64,000 nucleotides of DNA from Microbacterium halotolerans (GTDB lineage: Bacteria; Actinomycetota; Actinomycetes; Actinomycetales; Microbacteriaceae), in NCBI RefSeq assembly GCF_003569805.1, contig NZ_KZ984052.1:195961-259960 (forward strand), read 5' to 3'. This document shows positions 34,574-45,306 of the stretch, piece after piece. The translations under genes and the position numbers were made by a program. Numbering within the stretch: the first letter of the stretch is position 1; every line of letters starts with the position of its first letter. The notes beneath the pieces are model-generated. The model saw nothing but the letters and a program-made list of their open reading frames with translations. It did not search any database and had not been told where the DNA came from.

Positions 34574-36658
34574 GTGACTGCTGAGTATTCCGCCCACCAC
34601 CTCCAGGTGCTCGAGGGGCTCGAGGCCGTGCGCAAGCGTCCGGGCATGTACATCGGCTCGAACGGGTCGCCGGGGCTGATGCACTGCATGTGGGAGATCA
34701 TCGACAACTCCGTCGATGAAGCCGTCGCGGGCAACGGCGATCTGATCAGCATCATCCTGCGGTCCGACGGAAGCGTCGAGGTGCAGGACCGCGGGCGAGG
34801 GGTGCCGGTCGACGTCGAACCGCGCACGGGCCTGTCCGGCGTCGAGGTCGTGTTCACGAAGCTGCATGCTGGCGGAAAGTTCGGCGGCGGCTCGTATGCG
34901 GCATCCGGCGGCCTGCACGGCGTCGGCGCGTCCGTGGTGAACGCGCTCAGCGAGCGGCTCGACGTCGAGGTCGACCGCGGCGGCAAGGTCTACGCGATGA
35001 GCTTCCATCGCGGCGAGCCCGGCGTGTTCGCCGATTCGGGTGAGAAGACCCCGGATGCGCAGTTCTCTCCGTTCGAGCAGTCGAGCGAGCTGCAGGTGAT
35101 CGGCAAGGCCAAGAAGGGTGTGACCGGTACGAGGGTGCGCTACTGGGCGGATCGGCAGATCTTCACCAAGGACGCGGCGTTCCAGCTCGAAGAGCTGATG
35201 ACCCGTGCGCGCCAGACTGCCTTCCTCGTTCCAGGTCTTGAGATCTTCATCCGCGACGAGCGCGATCCGGATGCGGAGCCGATCGAGACCTCGTACCGAT
35301 TCGACGGCGGCATCTCCGAGTTCGTCGACCACCTCGCTGCGGACGCGCCCGTCACCGACACATGGCGGTTCGAGGGCACGGGATCGTTCACCGAGACGGT
35401 GCCGACGCTGCAGCACGACGGCTCGATGCGCTCGACCGAAGTGCAGCGCGAATGCCGTGTCGACATCGCGCTGCGGTGGGGGACGGGCTACGACACGACG
35501 GTGCGCTCGTTCGTGAACATCATCGCCACGCCGAAGGGCGGAACGCATCAGCAGGGCTTCGAGCAGGAGCTGCTCAAGCAGCTGCGCAGCGAGGTCGAGA
35601 AGAACGCGCGTCGGCTCAAAGCAGGCAACGACAAGCTCGACAAGGACGACGTGCTGGCCGGGCTGACCGCCGTGCTGATGGTCGAGCTGCCCGAACCGCA
35701 GTTCGAGGGGCAGACCAAGGAGGTCCTCGGCACGCCCGCTGCGAAGCAGATCGTGGCGAAGGTCGTGCGCGAACGGATGAAGGAGCTGTTCGGCTCGACC
35801 AAGCGCGATGACAAGAGCCAGGTCTCCATGCTGCTCGACAAGGTCGTCGCCGAGATGAAGGCCCGGATCTCGGCGCGCACCCACAAGGAGACACAGCGGC
35901 GCAAGAACGCGTTGGAGAGCTCGACGCTGCCGACGAAGCTGGTCGACTGCCGCACCAAGGAGACCGACTCGTCCGAGCTGTTCATCGTCGAGGGGGACTC
36001 GGCGCTCGGTACGGCCAAGCTGGCACGCGACAGCGAGTTCCAGGCGCTGCTGCCGATCCGGGGCAAGATCCTGAACGTGCAGAAGGCATCGATCAGCGAC
36101 ATGCTCTCGAACGCGGAATGCGCGTCGATCATCCAGGTGATCGGAGCGGGATCGGGGCGCAGCTTCGACGCCGGCGCCGCCCGCTACGGCAAGGTCATCA
36201 TGATGAGCGACGCCGATGTCGACGGCGCCCACATCCGGACCCTGCTGCTGACGCTGTTCTACCGGTACATGCGTCCGTTGATCGAGGAGGGCCGGGTGTT
36301 CTCGGCGGTGCCTCCGCTGCACCGCGTCGTGGTGGTCAATCCGGGGTCCAAGCCGAACGAGACGATCTACACCTACAGTGAGGCCGAGCTGCACGCGCTG
36401 ATGACGAAGCTGCGCAAGGCGGGCAAGCGCTGGCAGGAGCCGGTGCAGCGCTACAAGGGCCTCGGCGAGATGGACGCCGACCAGCTTGCGGAGACCACGA
36501 TGCAGCGCAGCGGTCGCCTGCTGCGCCGGGTGCGCCTTGAGGACGCAGAGGCCGCAGGCCGCGTCTTCGAGATGCTGATGGGCAACGAGGTCGCCCCCCG
36601 TCGCGAGTTCATCATCGAGTCAGCCGAGCACCTGGACCGCGCCACCATCGACGCGTAA
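34574..36658 (+). CDS. parE: DNA topoisomerase IV subunit B (ParE-type)
   Basis: A 694-residue type II topoisomerase ATPase subunit. The GHKL domain has EIIDNSVDEA and GGLHGVGASVVNALS; the transducer domain follows; the TOPRIM domain has VEGDSALGTAK and MSDADVDGAHIRTL. It works with the convergent parC product to decatenate chromosomes. It is assigned ParE rather than GyrB because it pairs with a ParC-like partner here and not with a dnaA-recF-gyrBA region. The start is GTG 34574; TAGGCT at 34560-34565 lies 8 nt before it and no ribosome site is seen, suggesting a leaderless mRNA. The upstream extension to 34427 is rejected. Confidence 0.9.
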   Translation: MTAEYSAHHLQVLEGLEAVRKRPGMYIGSNGSPGLMHCMWEIIDNSVDEAVAGNGDLISIILRSDGSVEVQDRGRGVPVDVEPRTGLSGVEVVFTKLHAGGKFGGGSYAASGGLHGVGASVVNALSERLDVEVDRGGKVYAMSFHRGEPGVFADSGEKTPDAQFSPFEQSSELQVIGKAKKGVTGTRVRYWADRQIFTKDAAFQLEELMTRARQTAFLVPGLEIFIRDERDPDAEPIETSYRFDGGISEFVDHLAADAPVTDTWRFEGTGSFTETVPTLQHDGSMRSTEVQRECRVDIALRWGTGYDTTVRSFVNIIATPKGGTHQQGFEQELLKQLRSEVEKNARRLKAGNDKLDKDDVLAGLTAVLMVELPEPQFEGQTKEVLGTPAAKQIVAKVVRERMKELFGSTKRDDKSQVSMLLDKVVAEMKARISARTHKETQRRKNALESSTLPTKLVDCRTKETDSSELFIVEGDSALGTAKLARDSEFQALLPIRGKILNVQKASISDMLSNAECASIIQVIGAGSGRSFDAGAARYGKVIMMSDADVDGAHIRTLLLTLFYRYMRPLIEEGRVFSAVPPLHRVVVVNPGSKPNETIYTYSEAELHALMTKLRKAGKRWQEPVQRYKGLGEMDADQLAETTMQRSGRLLRRVRLEDAEAAGRVFEMLMGNEVAPRREFIIESAEHLDRATIDA

Positions 36659-36720
36659 CTCTTCATTTCTGGCACATTTCTGGTGCGACGCACCACCGGA
36701 GATGTGCCAGAAATGAAGAG
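36659..36720. repeat. Intergenic palindromic repeat, family B, copy 1 (bidirectional terminator-like)
   Basis: CTCTTCATTTCTGGCACAT (36659-36677) is the exact reverse complement of 36702-36720. The interior holds a second hairpin, TGGTG-CGACG-CACCA. The element begins right after the parE stop codon and ends 5 nt before the parC stop codon. A second copy lies at 63324-63385, also between convergent genes. Confidence 0.85.
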
Positions 36721-36725
36721 ATAGG

Positions 36726-39173
36726 TCAGGTCAGGGCGCGGCCGATCGAGGTGATGACGGCGTTGAGGGGGTGGCCGGAGGCATCGCGGCGGGAGAGCGT
36801 GTCGGGGAGCTTGCGGACGGAGCCGGTGGCGTCGACGGCGTGAGCCGGGTCGGGGCCGACCCAGGCGAGCGTGAGGGCCGTCTCGCCCTTCAGCAGTGAG
36901 TGGGCGCGCACACCGGCGGTGGCACGGCCCTTCGCGGGGAACTCCGAGAAGTCGGTGATCTTCGCCCTGCCCGCTTCGGTGCCCGCGATCGCGGTGCCGT
37001 CGCCCGAGAGCGTCACGACGACCGCGTCCGGCCCGGTCGTGGCACCGAAGAAGATCACCTCGGCGCCTGCTGGCAGCTTCATACCGGCCATTCCGCTCGC
37101 CGGTGCGCCCTGCGGTCGCACGTTCGAAGCGTCGAAGCGCAGCAGCTGCGCATGATCCGTCACGAAGACGACCTCGGAGTCGTCCGCGGCCTCCGCCGCG
37201 CCCACCACGCGGTCGCCCGGCTTCAGCGAGATCACGTCGAGCTCCGGCTTCACCGCGAGCGTGTCGGGGACGATGCGCTTGACCACGCCCTGCGCAGTGC
37301 CGAGGGCGATGGGAACGTCGGTGTCGAACCGGATGATCGTGAGAACGGTCTCCGACTTGTCGACCAGACCGATGTAGTCGCGCAGCTTCTGCCCCGCCCC
37401 CAGCTGCACCGAGGTCGGCGGCACCGACGGCAGATCGACGGGGGAGAACCGGATGAGGCGCCCGCGCGAGGTGATCGCGCCCAGCTCGCCCCTGACGGTG
37501 CCGGCGACGGTCGTGAGGATCGCATCGTGCTTGCTGCGTCTGGTCGGAACGGTGATCTGCTGCCCATCGGCGAGATCGACGCGCACCGCGCGGCCCGTGG
37601 TCGAGAGCACCACGATGGTCGGCGCGTCGGCGATCTGCAGATCGACCTCCTGGCCCTTGCGCGCCTTGGGGACAGCGGGTCTGGCGTTCAGCAGCAGCGT
37701 GCGCCGCGGCGTGCCGTACTTTTCCGCGACGGCTTCCAGCTCGGTTGCGACCTGGCGGCGCAGCAGCACGTCCGATCCGAGCAGCTCCTCGAGCTGCGCG
37801 ATCTCGGCGAGCAGGTTGTCGCGCTCCGACTCGAGTTCGATGCGCGAGAATTTGGTCAATCGCCGCAGGCGCAGTTCGAGGATGTACTCCGCCTGCACCT
37901 CGTCGAGATCGAACACCTGGCACAGCTTGGTGCGGGCCTGGTCCGCCGTCTCGGACGACCGGATGACCTCGATCACCTCATCGATGTCGAGGATCGCGAC
38001 CAGCAGGCCGTTGACGAGGTGCAGTCGCTCCTGCTTGCGGTTCAGGCGGTAGCGGCTGCGGCGCGTGACGACTTCGATGCGGTGGTCGAGGTAGACGCGC
38101 AGCATCTCCTTCAGACCGAGAGTGCGCGGCTGTCCGCCGACGAGGGCGACGTTGTTGAAGGAGAACGAGTCCTCCATCGGGGTGAGCTGGTACAGACGCT
38201 CGAGCACCGCCTGCGGGTCGAAGCCGGTCTTCACGCCGATGACCAGGCGCATGCCCTTCGTTCGGTCGGTGAAATCGTTGACATCGCTGACGCCCTGCAG
38301 CTTCTTCGACTGCACGGCGACCTTCATGCGCTCGATGACACGTTCCGGACCGACCATGTACGGCAGCTCGGTCACGACGATGCCGGTGCGGCGGGGGCCG
38401 ACCTGTTCGATCGATGCTTTGGCGCGCACCTTGATCGCGCCTCGGCCCGTCTCATAGGCGTCAGTGATGCCGTCCAGTCCCATCACGATGCCGCCGGAGG
38501 GGAAATCGGGCCCTGGCACGAACTCCATCAGCTCGGCCGTCGTCGCCTCGGGGTTGTCGAGCAGGTGCGTGGCGGCGTTCACCGTCTCGATGAGGTTGTG
38601 CGGCGCCATGTTGGTGGCCATGCCGACGGCGATGCCGCTGGCGCCGTTGACGAGCAGGTTCGGGTACGCGGCTGGCAGCACGTCCGGCTGTTGGAACTGC
38701 CCGTCGTAGTTCGGCACGAAGTCGACGACGTCCTCGTCGAGGTTCTCCGTCAGCGCCAGTGCCGGAGGCGCCATCCGGGCCTCGGTGTAGCGCGCCGCGG
38801 CCGGGCCGTCGTCGAGGGAGCCGAAGTTGCCGTGGCCGTCGACCAGCGGAACCCGCAGCGCGAAGTCCTGCGCCAGCCGCACGAGCGCATCATAGATGGC
38901 GCTGTCGCCATGCGGGTGCAGCTTTCCCATCACATCGCCGACGACGCGGGCGCTCTTGACGTGCCCGCGGTCGGGACGCAGCCCCATCTCCGCCATCTGG
39001 AAGAGAATGCGCCGCTGCACCGGCTTGAGGCCGTCTCGCGCGTCGGGAAGCGCCCGTGAGTAGATCACGGAGTATGCGTACTCGAGGTACGACCCCTGCA
39101 TCTCGCTCTCGAGATCGATGTCCTCGATGCGCTCCGGTGCCTGCTCGGCGGACGGTGCCTGCTTCCGCGCCAT
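36726..39173 (-). CDS. parC: DNA topoisomerase IV subunit A (ParC-type)
   Basis: An 815-residue DNA-cleaving subunit with catalytic Tyr129 in AARYTEARM and the quinolone-determining segment around [10 protein letters not shown], where Ser91 corresponds to E. coli GyrA Ser83. The C-terminal beta-pinwheel lacks a clear GyrA box (QRRGGKG), which supports ParC over GyrA. The protein partners the parE product. ATG 39173 is preceded by GAGAGG. Its 3' end faces parE with only the family B palindrome between them. The tail-to-tail order is unusual, since the two genes are often co-directional. Confidence 0.9.
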   Translation of the reverse strand: MARKQAPSAEQAPERIEDIDLESEMQGSYLEYAYSVIYSRALPDARDGLKPVQRRILFQMAEMGLRPDRGHVKSARVVGDVMGKLHPHGDSAIYDALVRLAQDFALRVPLVDGHGNFGSLDDGPAAARYTEARMAPPALALTENLDEDVVDFVPNYDGQFQQPDVLPAAYPNLLVNGASGIAVGMATNMAPHNLIETVNAATHLLDNPEATTAELMEFVPGPDFPSGGIVMGLDGITDAYETGRGAIKVRAKASIEQVGPRRTGIVVTELPYMVGPERVIERMKVAVQSKKLQGVSDVNDFTDRTKGMRLVIGVKTGFDPQAVLERLYQLTPMEDSFSFNNVALVGGQPRTLGLKEMLRVYLDHRIEVVTRRSRYRLNRKQERLHLVNGLLVAILDIDEVIEVIRSSETADQARTKLCQVFDLDEVQAEYILELRLRRLTKFSRIELESERDNLLAEIAQLEELLGSDVLLRRQVATELEAVAEKYGTPRRTLLLNARPAVPKARKGQEVDLQIADAPTIVVLSTTGRAVRVDLADGQQITVPTRRSKHDAILTTVAGTVRGELGAITSRGRLIRFSPVDLPSVPPTSVQLGAGQKLRDYIGLVDKSETVLTIIRFDTDVPIALGTAQGVVKRIVPDTLAVKPELDVISLKPGDRVVGAAEAADDSEVVFVTDHAQLLRFDASNVRPQGAPASGMAGMKLPAGAEVIFFGATTGPDAVVVTLSGDGTAIAGTEAGRAKITDFSEFPAKGRATAGVRAHSLLKGETALTLAWVGPDPAHAVDATGSVRKLPDTLSRRDASGHPLNAVITSIGRALT

Positions 39174-39281
39174 ATGGCCGTGACCTCTCTTCGCATGCGA
39201 CTGCGCCGCGTCGTGGCGGCCGCCGTGTTCGGCGATCCGGGCGTCTCCGGCCGGGAAGGGTGCTGTGGGAGACTGATCCGG

Positions 39282-40415
39282 ATGTCATCGATCGTAGCGG
39301 CGGCGCCTGCTCATGCCCGGATCCTCACCGGGGTGGCGCCGGAGATGGTTCGTTCTCTGACGGACTCCGGCGATTGGCTGCCCGCCGCGCGGAGCGCCGT
39401 GCTGTTCGTGATCGACGGCCTCGGAGCGATCCAGCTGCGCCAGCACGGGGGGCACGCGCGTCGGCTCGCGCAGGCGATGGCGAAGCGGGATTCGGCGCGC
39501 ACCGTGTTTCCGTCGACGACGGCTGCGGCGCTGACGAGCCTGCTCACAGGAGCCGATCCCGGGGCGCACGGGCTGGCCGGTTACCGGTTGATGGATCCTG
39601 AGCGCGGCATCGTCGTCGGGCAGATCGACGGCTACGAGAAGCACGGCGTCGACCCCGTGGCGTGGCAGCGGGAGCCGACCGTGTTCGAGCGGGCGGCGGC
39701 GAAGGGACTGACGCCGTTCGCAGTGAGCATGCGCAAGTATTCCGACAAAGGACTCACGCAGGCGATCATGCGGGGCGCGGAGTTCGTCGGCGAGGACGAC
39801 ATGGCTCAGCGAGTGCGTGTGGCGCTCACCCTCGCGGAGCAGAATGAGGGCGCGCTGGTGTACTGCTACATCCCCGAGCTCGATCAGACGGGCCACCGGC
39901 ACGGTGTCGATTCGGCGCAATGGCGAGGCGCGCTCGAGCAGATCGATGCGGCGCTGGCGCCGGCGGTGCGGGCATCGGCGACGGTCGGCGCGATAGTGAC
40001 ATCCGACCACGGCATGATCGACGTGCCGAAGCACCGGCATGTGCTGCTGCGCGCCGGGGATCCTCGCCTGACAGGCGTGGCGGCGCTCGGCGGCGAACCG
40101 CGCCTGCTGCACGTCTACGCCGAGGACGGCGTCGACCCGGCGCAGCTCGCCGAGGTGTGGCGGCGCGAATCGGGAGCAGCGGCCGATGTCGCCACGCGGG
40201 ACGAGGCGATCGACGCGGGACTCTTCGGCGAGGTCGCCGAACACGTGCGCGCCCGCATCGGCGACGTGCTGGTCGCCGCGCGCGGGCTGTGGGCGTTCTA
40301 CGACGATCGGCTCGCGAACAAGCAGGCGCAGAACATGATCGGCCAGCACGGCTCCGTGACACCGGAGGAGATGACGGTTCCTCTCATCCGCCTCGGCGCG
40401 TACGCGCGCCGCTGA
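39282..40415 (+). CDS. Alkaline-phosphatase-superfamily nucleotide pyrophosphatase/phosphodiesterase
   Basis: A 377-residue metal-dependent hydrolase of the NPP type. The first metal ligand is Asp45 (FVIDGLG). The nucleophile is Thr79 or Thr80 in [11 protein letters not shown]. Further metal ligands lie in [11 protein letters not shown] and [12 protein letters not shown]. It should cleave phosphodiester or pyrophosphate bonds; the natural substrate is unknown. There is no signal peptide, so it is probably cytoplasmic. The start is ATG 39282 with GGGAG at 39267-39271; the open frame back to 39174 overlaps the parC promoter region. It is divergent from parC and converges on glgX. Confidence 0.85.
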   Translation: MSSIVAAAPAHARILTGVAPEMVRSLTDSGDWLPAARSAVLFVIDGLGAIQLRQHGGHARRLAQAMAKRDSARTVFPSTTAAALTSLLTGADPGAHGLAGYRLMDPERGIVVGQIDGYEKHGVDPVAWQREPTVFERAAAKGLTPFAVSMRKYSDKGLTQAIMRGAEFVGEDDMAQRVRVALTLAEQNEGALVYCYIPELDQTGHRHGVDSAQWRGALEQIDAALAPAVRASATVGAIVTSDHGMIDVPKHRHVLLRAGDPRLTGVAALGGEPRLLHVYAEDGVDPAQLAEVWRRESGAAADVATRDEAIDAGLFGEVAEHVRARIGDVLVAARGLWAFYDDRLANKQAQNMIGQHGSVTPEEMTVPLIRLGAYARR

Positions 40416-40451
40416 GCCAGCGACACGGGAGGCGCTCCGTGCCCGGCGATC

Positions 40452-42551
40452 TCAGCCGCAGGAGAGCAGGACCACCGACTGCGCCATCGCGGGATAGGGG
40501 GCGGCAGAGGGATCGTGGGTGGTGGCTTCGGCGCCGACGGCGAAGGTGTCGGGGCGGGCCGAGTCGAACTCGACGCGCCACGCTCGGCCCGAATCCGGCT
40601 CGGGCAGGTGCACGTCCGCATCGCCGCCGGTGCTGATCACGATGGCGACCGCTCCGGCGAGGCACGTGCCCCGCGGATCGTCTGCAGCGCCGCGCAGGAC
40701 GACGGTCACAGTGCGGAAGCCCTCGTCCTCCCAATCCGCGCTCCGGGCCGGGTCCCCATCCGGTCGCAGCCACTCCACGTCGCGACGACCGTCGTCGCGC
40801 GTGCGCCCGTGCAGGAACGTCTCCTGGCGCAGCAAGGGCAGGCGGTGCCGCGCGGCAACGGCATGCCTGACGAACCCGAGCAGCTCGTCATGGGCCGACC
40901 AATCGACCCAGCCCGTGGGGTTGTCCTGCGCGTAGGCGTTGTTGTTGCCCTGCTGGCTGTTGCCGAGTTCGTCTCCGGCGAGCAGCATCGGCACGCCCTG
41001 CGCCGTCAGCAGTGTGGCGAGCATGGCGCGCACCCGCCGCGCTCGTGCGCCGAGGATCTCGGTGTCGTCCGTCGCCCCTTCTGCGCCGAGGTCGTCCGAG
41101 AAGTTCTCGTTGTGCCCGTCCCGCCCGTGCTCCCGGTTCGCCTCGTTGTGCTTGTGCGCGAAGGAGACGATATCGGCGAGGGTGAAGCCGTCGTGCGCCG
41201 TGAGGAAGTTCACGCTCGCAGTCGCGGCGCGGCGACCGTGGTCGAAGGTGTCGGCCGAGCCGAGCATGCGCTTGCCGAGGAGGGCGAAGGCGAGCGGGTC
41301 GCCTCGCCATGCGCGGCGGACGTCGTCGCGGAACCGATCGTTCCACTCCGACCACGGGTGCCCGAAGGCGCCCAGCTGGTATCCACCCGGCCCGAGGTCC
41401 CATGGTTCGGCGATCAGGCGCAGGCCGGCGAGAGTCGGATCCTGGCGGACCGCCTGGAAGAACGCGGATGCCGGGTCGAACCCGTCATCGCGCCGTCCGA
41501 CCGCCGCGGCGAGGTCGAACCGGAAGCCGTCGATGCCGTAGCGCGTCGCCCAGTGGCGCATGCTGTCGAGGATGAGGCGCAGCACCATGGGTCGCTCTGC
41601 CGCGATGGTGTTGCCCGTTCCCGTGTCGTCGACGTGCACGCCGTCGTGCATGCGGAAGTAGCCCGTCTCGTGCAGCCCGCGCAGGCTGAGAGTCGCGCCG
41701 CCCTCCCCGCCTTCCCCATTGTGGTTGTAGACGACGTCGACGAACACTTCGATGCCCGCTTCGTGCAGCCTGTGCACCAGGTTCCGCAGCTCGGCATCGG
41801 CGTCGGAGAACGCGTAGCGCGGCTCGGGCGCGTGCCATGCGATCGGCTGGTATCCCCAATAGTTGGTCAGTCCGCGCTCGACGACGGCGCGGTCGTCGAA
41901 GAACGCCTGCAGCGGCAGGAACTCCACGGCGTTCACTCCGAGTGAGACGAGATGATCGACCACGGCCGGGTGCGCTGCCCCCGAGTAGGTGCCTCGCAGC
42001 TCTTCGGGAACATCCGGATGGGCGGCGCTGAGTCCCTTGAGATGGGCCTCGTAGATCACCAGATCCGCTGTGGCGTGGTGCGGGCGGTTCGCTGCCGGGT
42101 CCGGGCCCGGTGCGTCCGTCAGAACGATCCCCTTCGGCACGACGTCTGCGCTGTCCCGATCGTCCCGCGCGCGGGTGGTGTCGTGTCCGACGGGTGTCAC
42201 GGCGACGCCGTCCATTCGCGCGTTCCATCGCGCGTGTGCGTCGAGGGCGCGGGCGTACGGATCGATCAGCAGCTTGTGCTCGTTGAAGGATGTCGGCCGG
42301 TGCGAGGGTGGGCCTGCCGCTCTGATCCCGTAGCGCGTCCCGCGGCCGATTCCCCGGACACGGGCGTGCCAGATGCCGCCGTCGTTGTAGGGCAGCACGA
42401 TCCTGGTCTCGTGCCCCGACTCGTCGAACAGGCACAGTTCCACGCGTTCGGCCTCCGGCGCCCACACGGCGACGTTCGCGCCGTCGCCGTCCGGTGTGAC
42501 ACCGAGCGGCCACGAGCGGCCAGGGGAGACCTCGTGCGATCGCGGCGTCAT
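40452..42551 (-). CDS. glgX: Glycogen debranching enzyme GlgX
   Basis: A 699-residue GH13_11 isoamylase-type enzyme that cleaves alpha-1,6 branches left after phosphorylase action. An N-terminal CBM48 (GVTPDGDGANVAVWAPEAER) precedes the catalytic barrel, with nucleophile Asp in GFRFDLAAAVG, acid Glu in LIAEPWDLG and third carboxylate in FLTAHDGFTLAD. It is the last gene of the minus-strand glycogen operon; its ATG overlaps the glgA stop by 4 bp, so the two are translationally coupled. Confidence 0.93.
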   Translation of the reverse strand: MTPRSHEVSPGRSWPLGVTPDGDGANVAVWAPEAERVELCLFDESGHETRIVLPYNDGGIWHARVRGIGRGTRYGIRAAGPPSHRPTSFNEHKLLIDPYARALDAHARWNARMDGVAVTPVGHDTTRARDDRDSADVVPKGIVLTDAPGPDPAANRPHHATADLVIYEAHLKGLSAAHPDVPEELRGTYSGAAHPAVVDHLVSLGVNAVEFLPLQAFFDDRAVVERGLTNYWGYQPIAWHAPEPRYAFSDADAELRNLVHRLHEAGIEVFVDVVYNHNGEGGEGGATLSLRGLHETGYFRMHDGVHVDDTGTGNTIAAERPMVLRLILDSMRHWATRYGIDGFRFDLAAAVGRRDDGFDPASAFFQAVRQDPTLAGLRLIAEPWDLGPGGYQLGAFGHPWSEWNDRFRDDVRRAWRGDPLAFALLGKRMLGSADTFDHGRRAATASVNFLTAHDGFTLADIVSFAHKHNEANREHGRDGHNENFSDDLGAEGATDDTEILGARARRVRAMLATLLTAQGVPMLLAGDELGNSQQGNNNAYAQDNPTGWVDWSAHDELLGFVRHAVAARHRLPLLRQETFLHGRTRDDGRRDVEWLRPDGDPARSADWEDEGFRTVTVVLRGAADDPRGTCLAGAVAIVISTGGDADVHLPEPDSGRAWRVEFDSARPDTFAVGAEATTHDPSAAPYPAMAQSVVLLSCG

Positions 42552-44005
42552 CGCAGCAGATCCTCGAACAGATCGGCGTACTGCCGCGCCGATGCCGTCC
42601 AGTCGACGCGCTCTCTCATCGCACGATCACGCACCAGAGCCCACGCCTCCCGATCGGCGTACAGTCTCGTCGCGCGTTCGAACGCGTCGGCCAGGCCGCG
42701 CGTGCTGATGTCGGAGAACACGAAACCCGTCGCGGTTCCGTTCGCAGTCGCCTCGGGCAACGCGTCGACGACGGTGTCTCGCAGCCCGCCCGTGGAGGCC
42801 ACGAGCGGCAGCGATCCGTAGCGCAGGCCGTACAGCTGGGTCAGCCCGCACGGCTCGAATCTCGAGGGAACGACGACGAGATCCGCACCCGCGTACATCC
42901 GGTGGCTCAACGGCTCGTCGTACCCGATCCGCACTCCGACCGAACGGGGGAAGCGCGCCGACAGCTCGCCCAGCCGGTGTTCGTAGTCCGGCTCTCCGGA
43001 GCCGAGCACGGCGACGGCGCCGCCCGCCGAGATGAAGTGCGGCAGCGCCTCCAACAGCAGGTCGATGCCCTTCTGATGGGTGAGTCTCGTCACCACGACG
43101 GCCAGCGGCCCATCAGGGGCGTCGAGGTCGAACTCCCGCAGCAGGGCGTCGCGGTTGTCCGCCTTGTGCGCGGGAGAGTCGGCGTCGTAGGCGACGACGT
43201 GCGGATCCGTGCTCGGGTCCCACACCGCCGTGTCGATGCCGTTCACGATGCCGGTCATCTCACCCCTGGCGGTCCTGGCGGCGACGACTCCTTCGAGACC
43301 GAAGCCGAACTCCGCGGTCGCCAGCTGTTCGGCGTACGTGCGGCTGACCGTGGTCACGTGCGAGGCGTGAACCATACCTGCCTTCAGCGTGCTGACGAGC
43401 CCGTGGTATTCGAGGGCATCCGGATGATGGTCCCAGGTCGGCAGCCGCAGCCGGTCGAGGTCGTCCGGTCCGAAGATGCCCTGGAACGCGATGTTGTGGA
43501 TCGTCATCACCGTCGGGATGTCGGCTCCGGCGTACGTCAGATAGGAGGGGACGAGTCCGGCCTGCCAGTCGTGGGCGTGTACGAGATCGGGGCGCCACCG
43601 GTCGCTCAGCCCGTCGACGGCGATCCGTGCCGCCGCCCAGCTCAGCGCGGCGAATCTCAGGTGATTGTCCGGATGATCCTGGCCATCGACGCCGTACGGC
43701 CCGCCCGGCCGATCGAACAGGTGAGGCGCGTCGAGCAGCAGCAGATCGAGCCCTTCGACGGAGCACGACCTGACAGCAGCGGGGCCGCCGAACAGGTCGT
43801 CCGTGTGCCACACCCGTCTGGAGCGCCCGGCGCGAGCGCGCACGCTCGGATAGACGGGAATCAGCACGCGGGAGCGCCAGCCGAACTCGGCGAGTGCAGC
43901 CGGCAGCGCACCGACGACGTCAGCGAGCCCTCCGGTCTTGACCAGGGGCGCGCACTCCGATGCGACGGACAGCACGCGGTGACGGCGAATGGGCGGCGGG
44001 GCCAT
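42548..44005 (-). CDS. glgA: Glycogen synthase GlgA (GT5)
   Basis: A 485-residue GT-B glycosyltransferase that extends alpha-1,4-glucan from ADP-glucose. The N-terminal ADP-glucose motif is KTGGLADVVGALP; the C-terminal Rossmann domain has the conserved SRFEPCGLTQLYGLRYG. This is the enterobacterial/plant-type GT5 enzyme, not the GT4 GlgM type known from mycobacteria. It starts 15 nt after glgC with a GAGGAG site, and its 3' end overlaps glgX. Confidence 0.93.
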   Translation of the reverse strand: MAPPPIRRHRVLSVASECAPLVKTGGLADVVGALPAALAEFGWRSRVLIPVYPSVRARAGRSRRVWHTDDLFGGPAAVRSCSVEGLDLLLLDAPHLFDRPGGPYGVDGQDHPDNHLRFAALSWAAARIAVDGLSDRWRPDLVHAHDWQAGLVPSYLTYAGADIPTVMTIHNIAFQGIFGPDDLDRLRLPTWDHHPDALEYHGLVSTLKAGMVHASHVTTVSRTYAEQLATAEFGFGLEGVVAARTARGEMTGIVNGIDTAVWDPSTDPHVVAYDADSPAHKADNRDALLREFDLDAPDGPLAVVVTRLTHQKGIDLLLEALPHFISAGGAVAVLGSGEPDYEHRLGELSARFPRSVGVRIGYDEPLSHRMYAGADLVVVPSRFEPCGLTQLYGLRYGSLPLVASTGGLRDTVVDALPEATANGTATGFVFSDISTRGLADAFERATRLYADREAWALVRDRAMRERVDWTASARQYADLFEDLLR

Positions 44006-44020
44006 GATCGTCTCCTCTTG

Positions 44021-45304
44021 TCACCCCAGCTCGGCCGCGCGTCGGTCGAGCATGTCCTGGGTGATCAGCGTGATACCGGCATCGGTGCGCCGGAACCAGC
44101 GGGCGTCGTCCACCGCGTCTTCCCCCACGACGAGGTCCTCCGGAATGTGCACGCGGCTGTCGACGACGCACCTGGTGAGGCGTGCGTTGCGGCCCACGTC
44201 GACGTAGGGGAGGGCGACGACGTGATCGAGCGACGAGTACGAGTGCACACGGTTGCCGGTGAACAGCAGCGAGTTGCGCACGTCGGAGCCCGAGATGATC
44301 GTGTCGCCCGAGATGAGCGATTGGATCGCCTGACCGCGCCGTCCCTCGTCGTCGTGGATGAACTTCGCCGGCGGGAGCTGCTCGGCGTACGTCCAGATCG
44401 GCCAGTCGTTCTCATACAGGTCGAGCGGCGGCACGAACTCGGTGAGGTCGATGTTCGCGCGCCAGAACGCGTCGATTGTTCCGACATCGCGCCAGTACGG
44501 CTCCGTCTCGAGACCGGTCATCACACACGACTCGCTGAACCTGTGCGCGTGCGCGCTGCCCTGCTCGACCAGGGCGGGAATGATGTCGTGTCCGAAGTCA
44601 TGGCCGGATTCGGGGTCATCGGCATCGGCGATGAGCCGGTCGCGCAGAAACGCCCAGTCGAACACATAGATGCCCATCGACGCCAGCGCGACGCTCGGAT
44701 CGTCGTGCGTGCCAGGAGGATCTGCCGGCTTCTCCAGGAAATCGACGATGCGGCCGCCTGCGTCGGTGTGCATGACGCCGAAGGCGCTCGCCTCCTCCCG
44801 GGGGACGGTGAGACACCCGACGGTGACGTCGGCGCCCGTTTCGACATGCTGGCGCAGCATCACCTCGTAGTCCATCTTGTACACGTGGTCGCCGGCGAGC
44901 ACGATGACGTACTTCACGCCGTAGTCGTCGACGATGTCGATGTTCTGCGTGACGGCGTCTGCCGTGCCGAGATACCACTTGTGCTCAGCGACGCGCTGGC
45001 TGGCAGGCAGGATATCGAGGTATTCGTTGCGCTCGGCTCGCAGGAAGCCCCAGCCGCGCTGCATGTGCCGGATGAGGGAATGCGCCTTGTACTGCGTGGC
45101 GACGGCCATCTTGCGGATGCCCGAATTGAGCGCGTTGGACAGCGGGAAGTCGATGATTCGCATGTTCCCGCCGATGTGGACCGCGGGTTTCGCGCGTCTG
45201 TCGGTGAGCTCCTTGAGCCTGCTGCCTCGACCGCCGGCGAGCACGAATGCCATCGTCTGGTTCGTCAGCCTGGTCGGTGCTCCGGGCTGCGCAGTCTTGG
45301 ACAT
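44021..45304 (-). CDS. glgC: Glucose-1-phosphate adenylyltransferase
   Basis: A 427-residue enzyme that makes ADP-glucose from glucose 1-phosphate and ATP, the committed and usually allosterically regulated step of glycogen synthesis. Motifs are [29 protein letters not shown] and [11 protein letters not shown] in the left-handed beta-helix domain. The start is ATG 45304, 7 nt after GGAGGA; ATG 45310 is too close to that site. It begins 2 nt beyond the glgB stop codon, so coupling is likely. Confidence 0.94.
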   Translation of the reverse strand: MSKTAQPGAPTRLTNQTMAFVLAGGRGSRLKELTDRRAKPAVHIGGNMRIIDFPLSNALNSGIRKMAVATQYKAHSLIRHMQRGWGFLRAERNEYLDILPASQRVAEHKWYLGTADAVTQNIDIVDDYGVKYVIVLAGDHVYKMDYEVMLRQHVETGADVTVGCLTVPREEASAFGVMHTDAGGRIVDFLEKPADPPGTHDDPSVALASMGIYVFDWAFLRDRLIADADDPESGHDFGHDIIPALVEQGSAHAHRFSESCVMTGLETEPYWRDVGTIDAFWRANIDLTEFVPPLDLYENDWPIWTYAEQLPPAKFIHDDEGRRGQAIQSLISGDTIISGSDVRNSLLFTGNRVHSYSSLDHVVALPYVDVGRNARLTRCVVDSRVHIPEDLVVGEDAVDDARWFRRTDAGITLITQDMLDRRAAELG

Positions 45305-45306
45305 GA

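Noticed and set aside
36900..39059. 719-residue plus-strand open frame opposite parC
   Set aside because: Antisense to a clear topoisomerase gene with its catalytic Tyr; no family features of its own.
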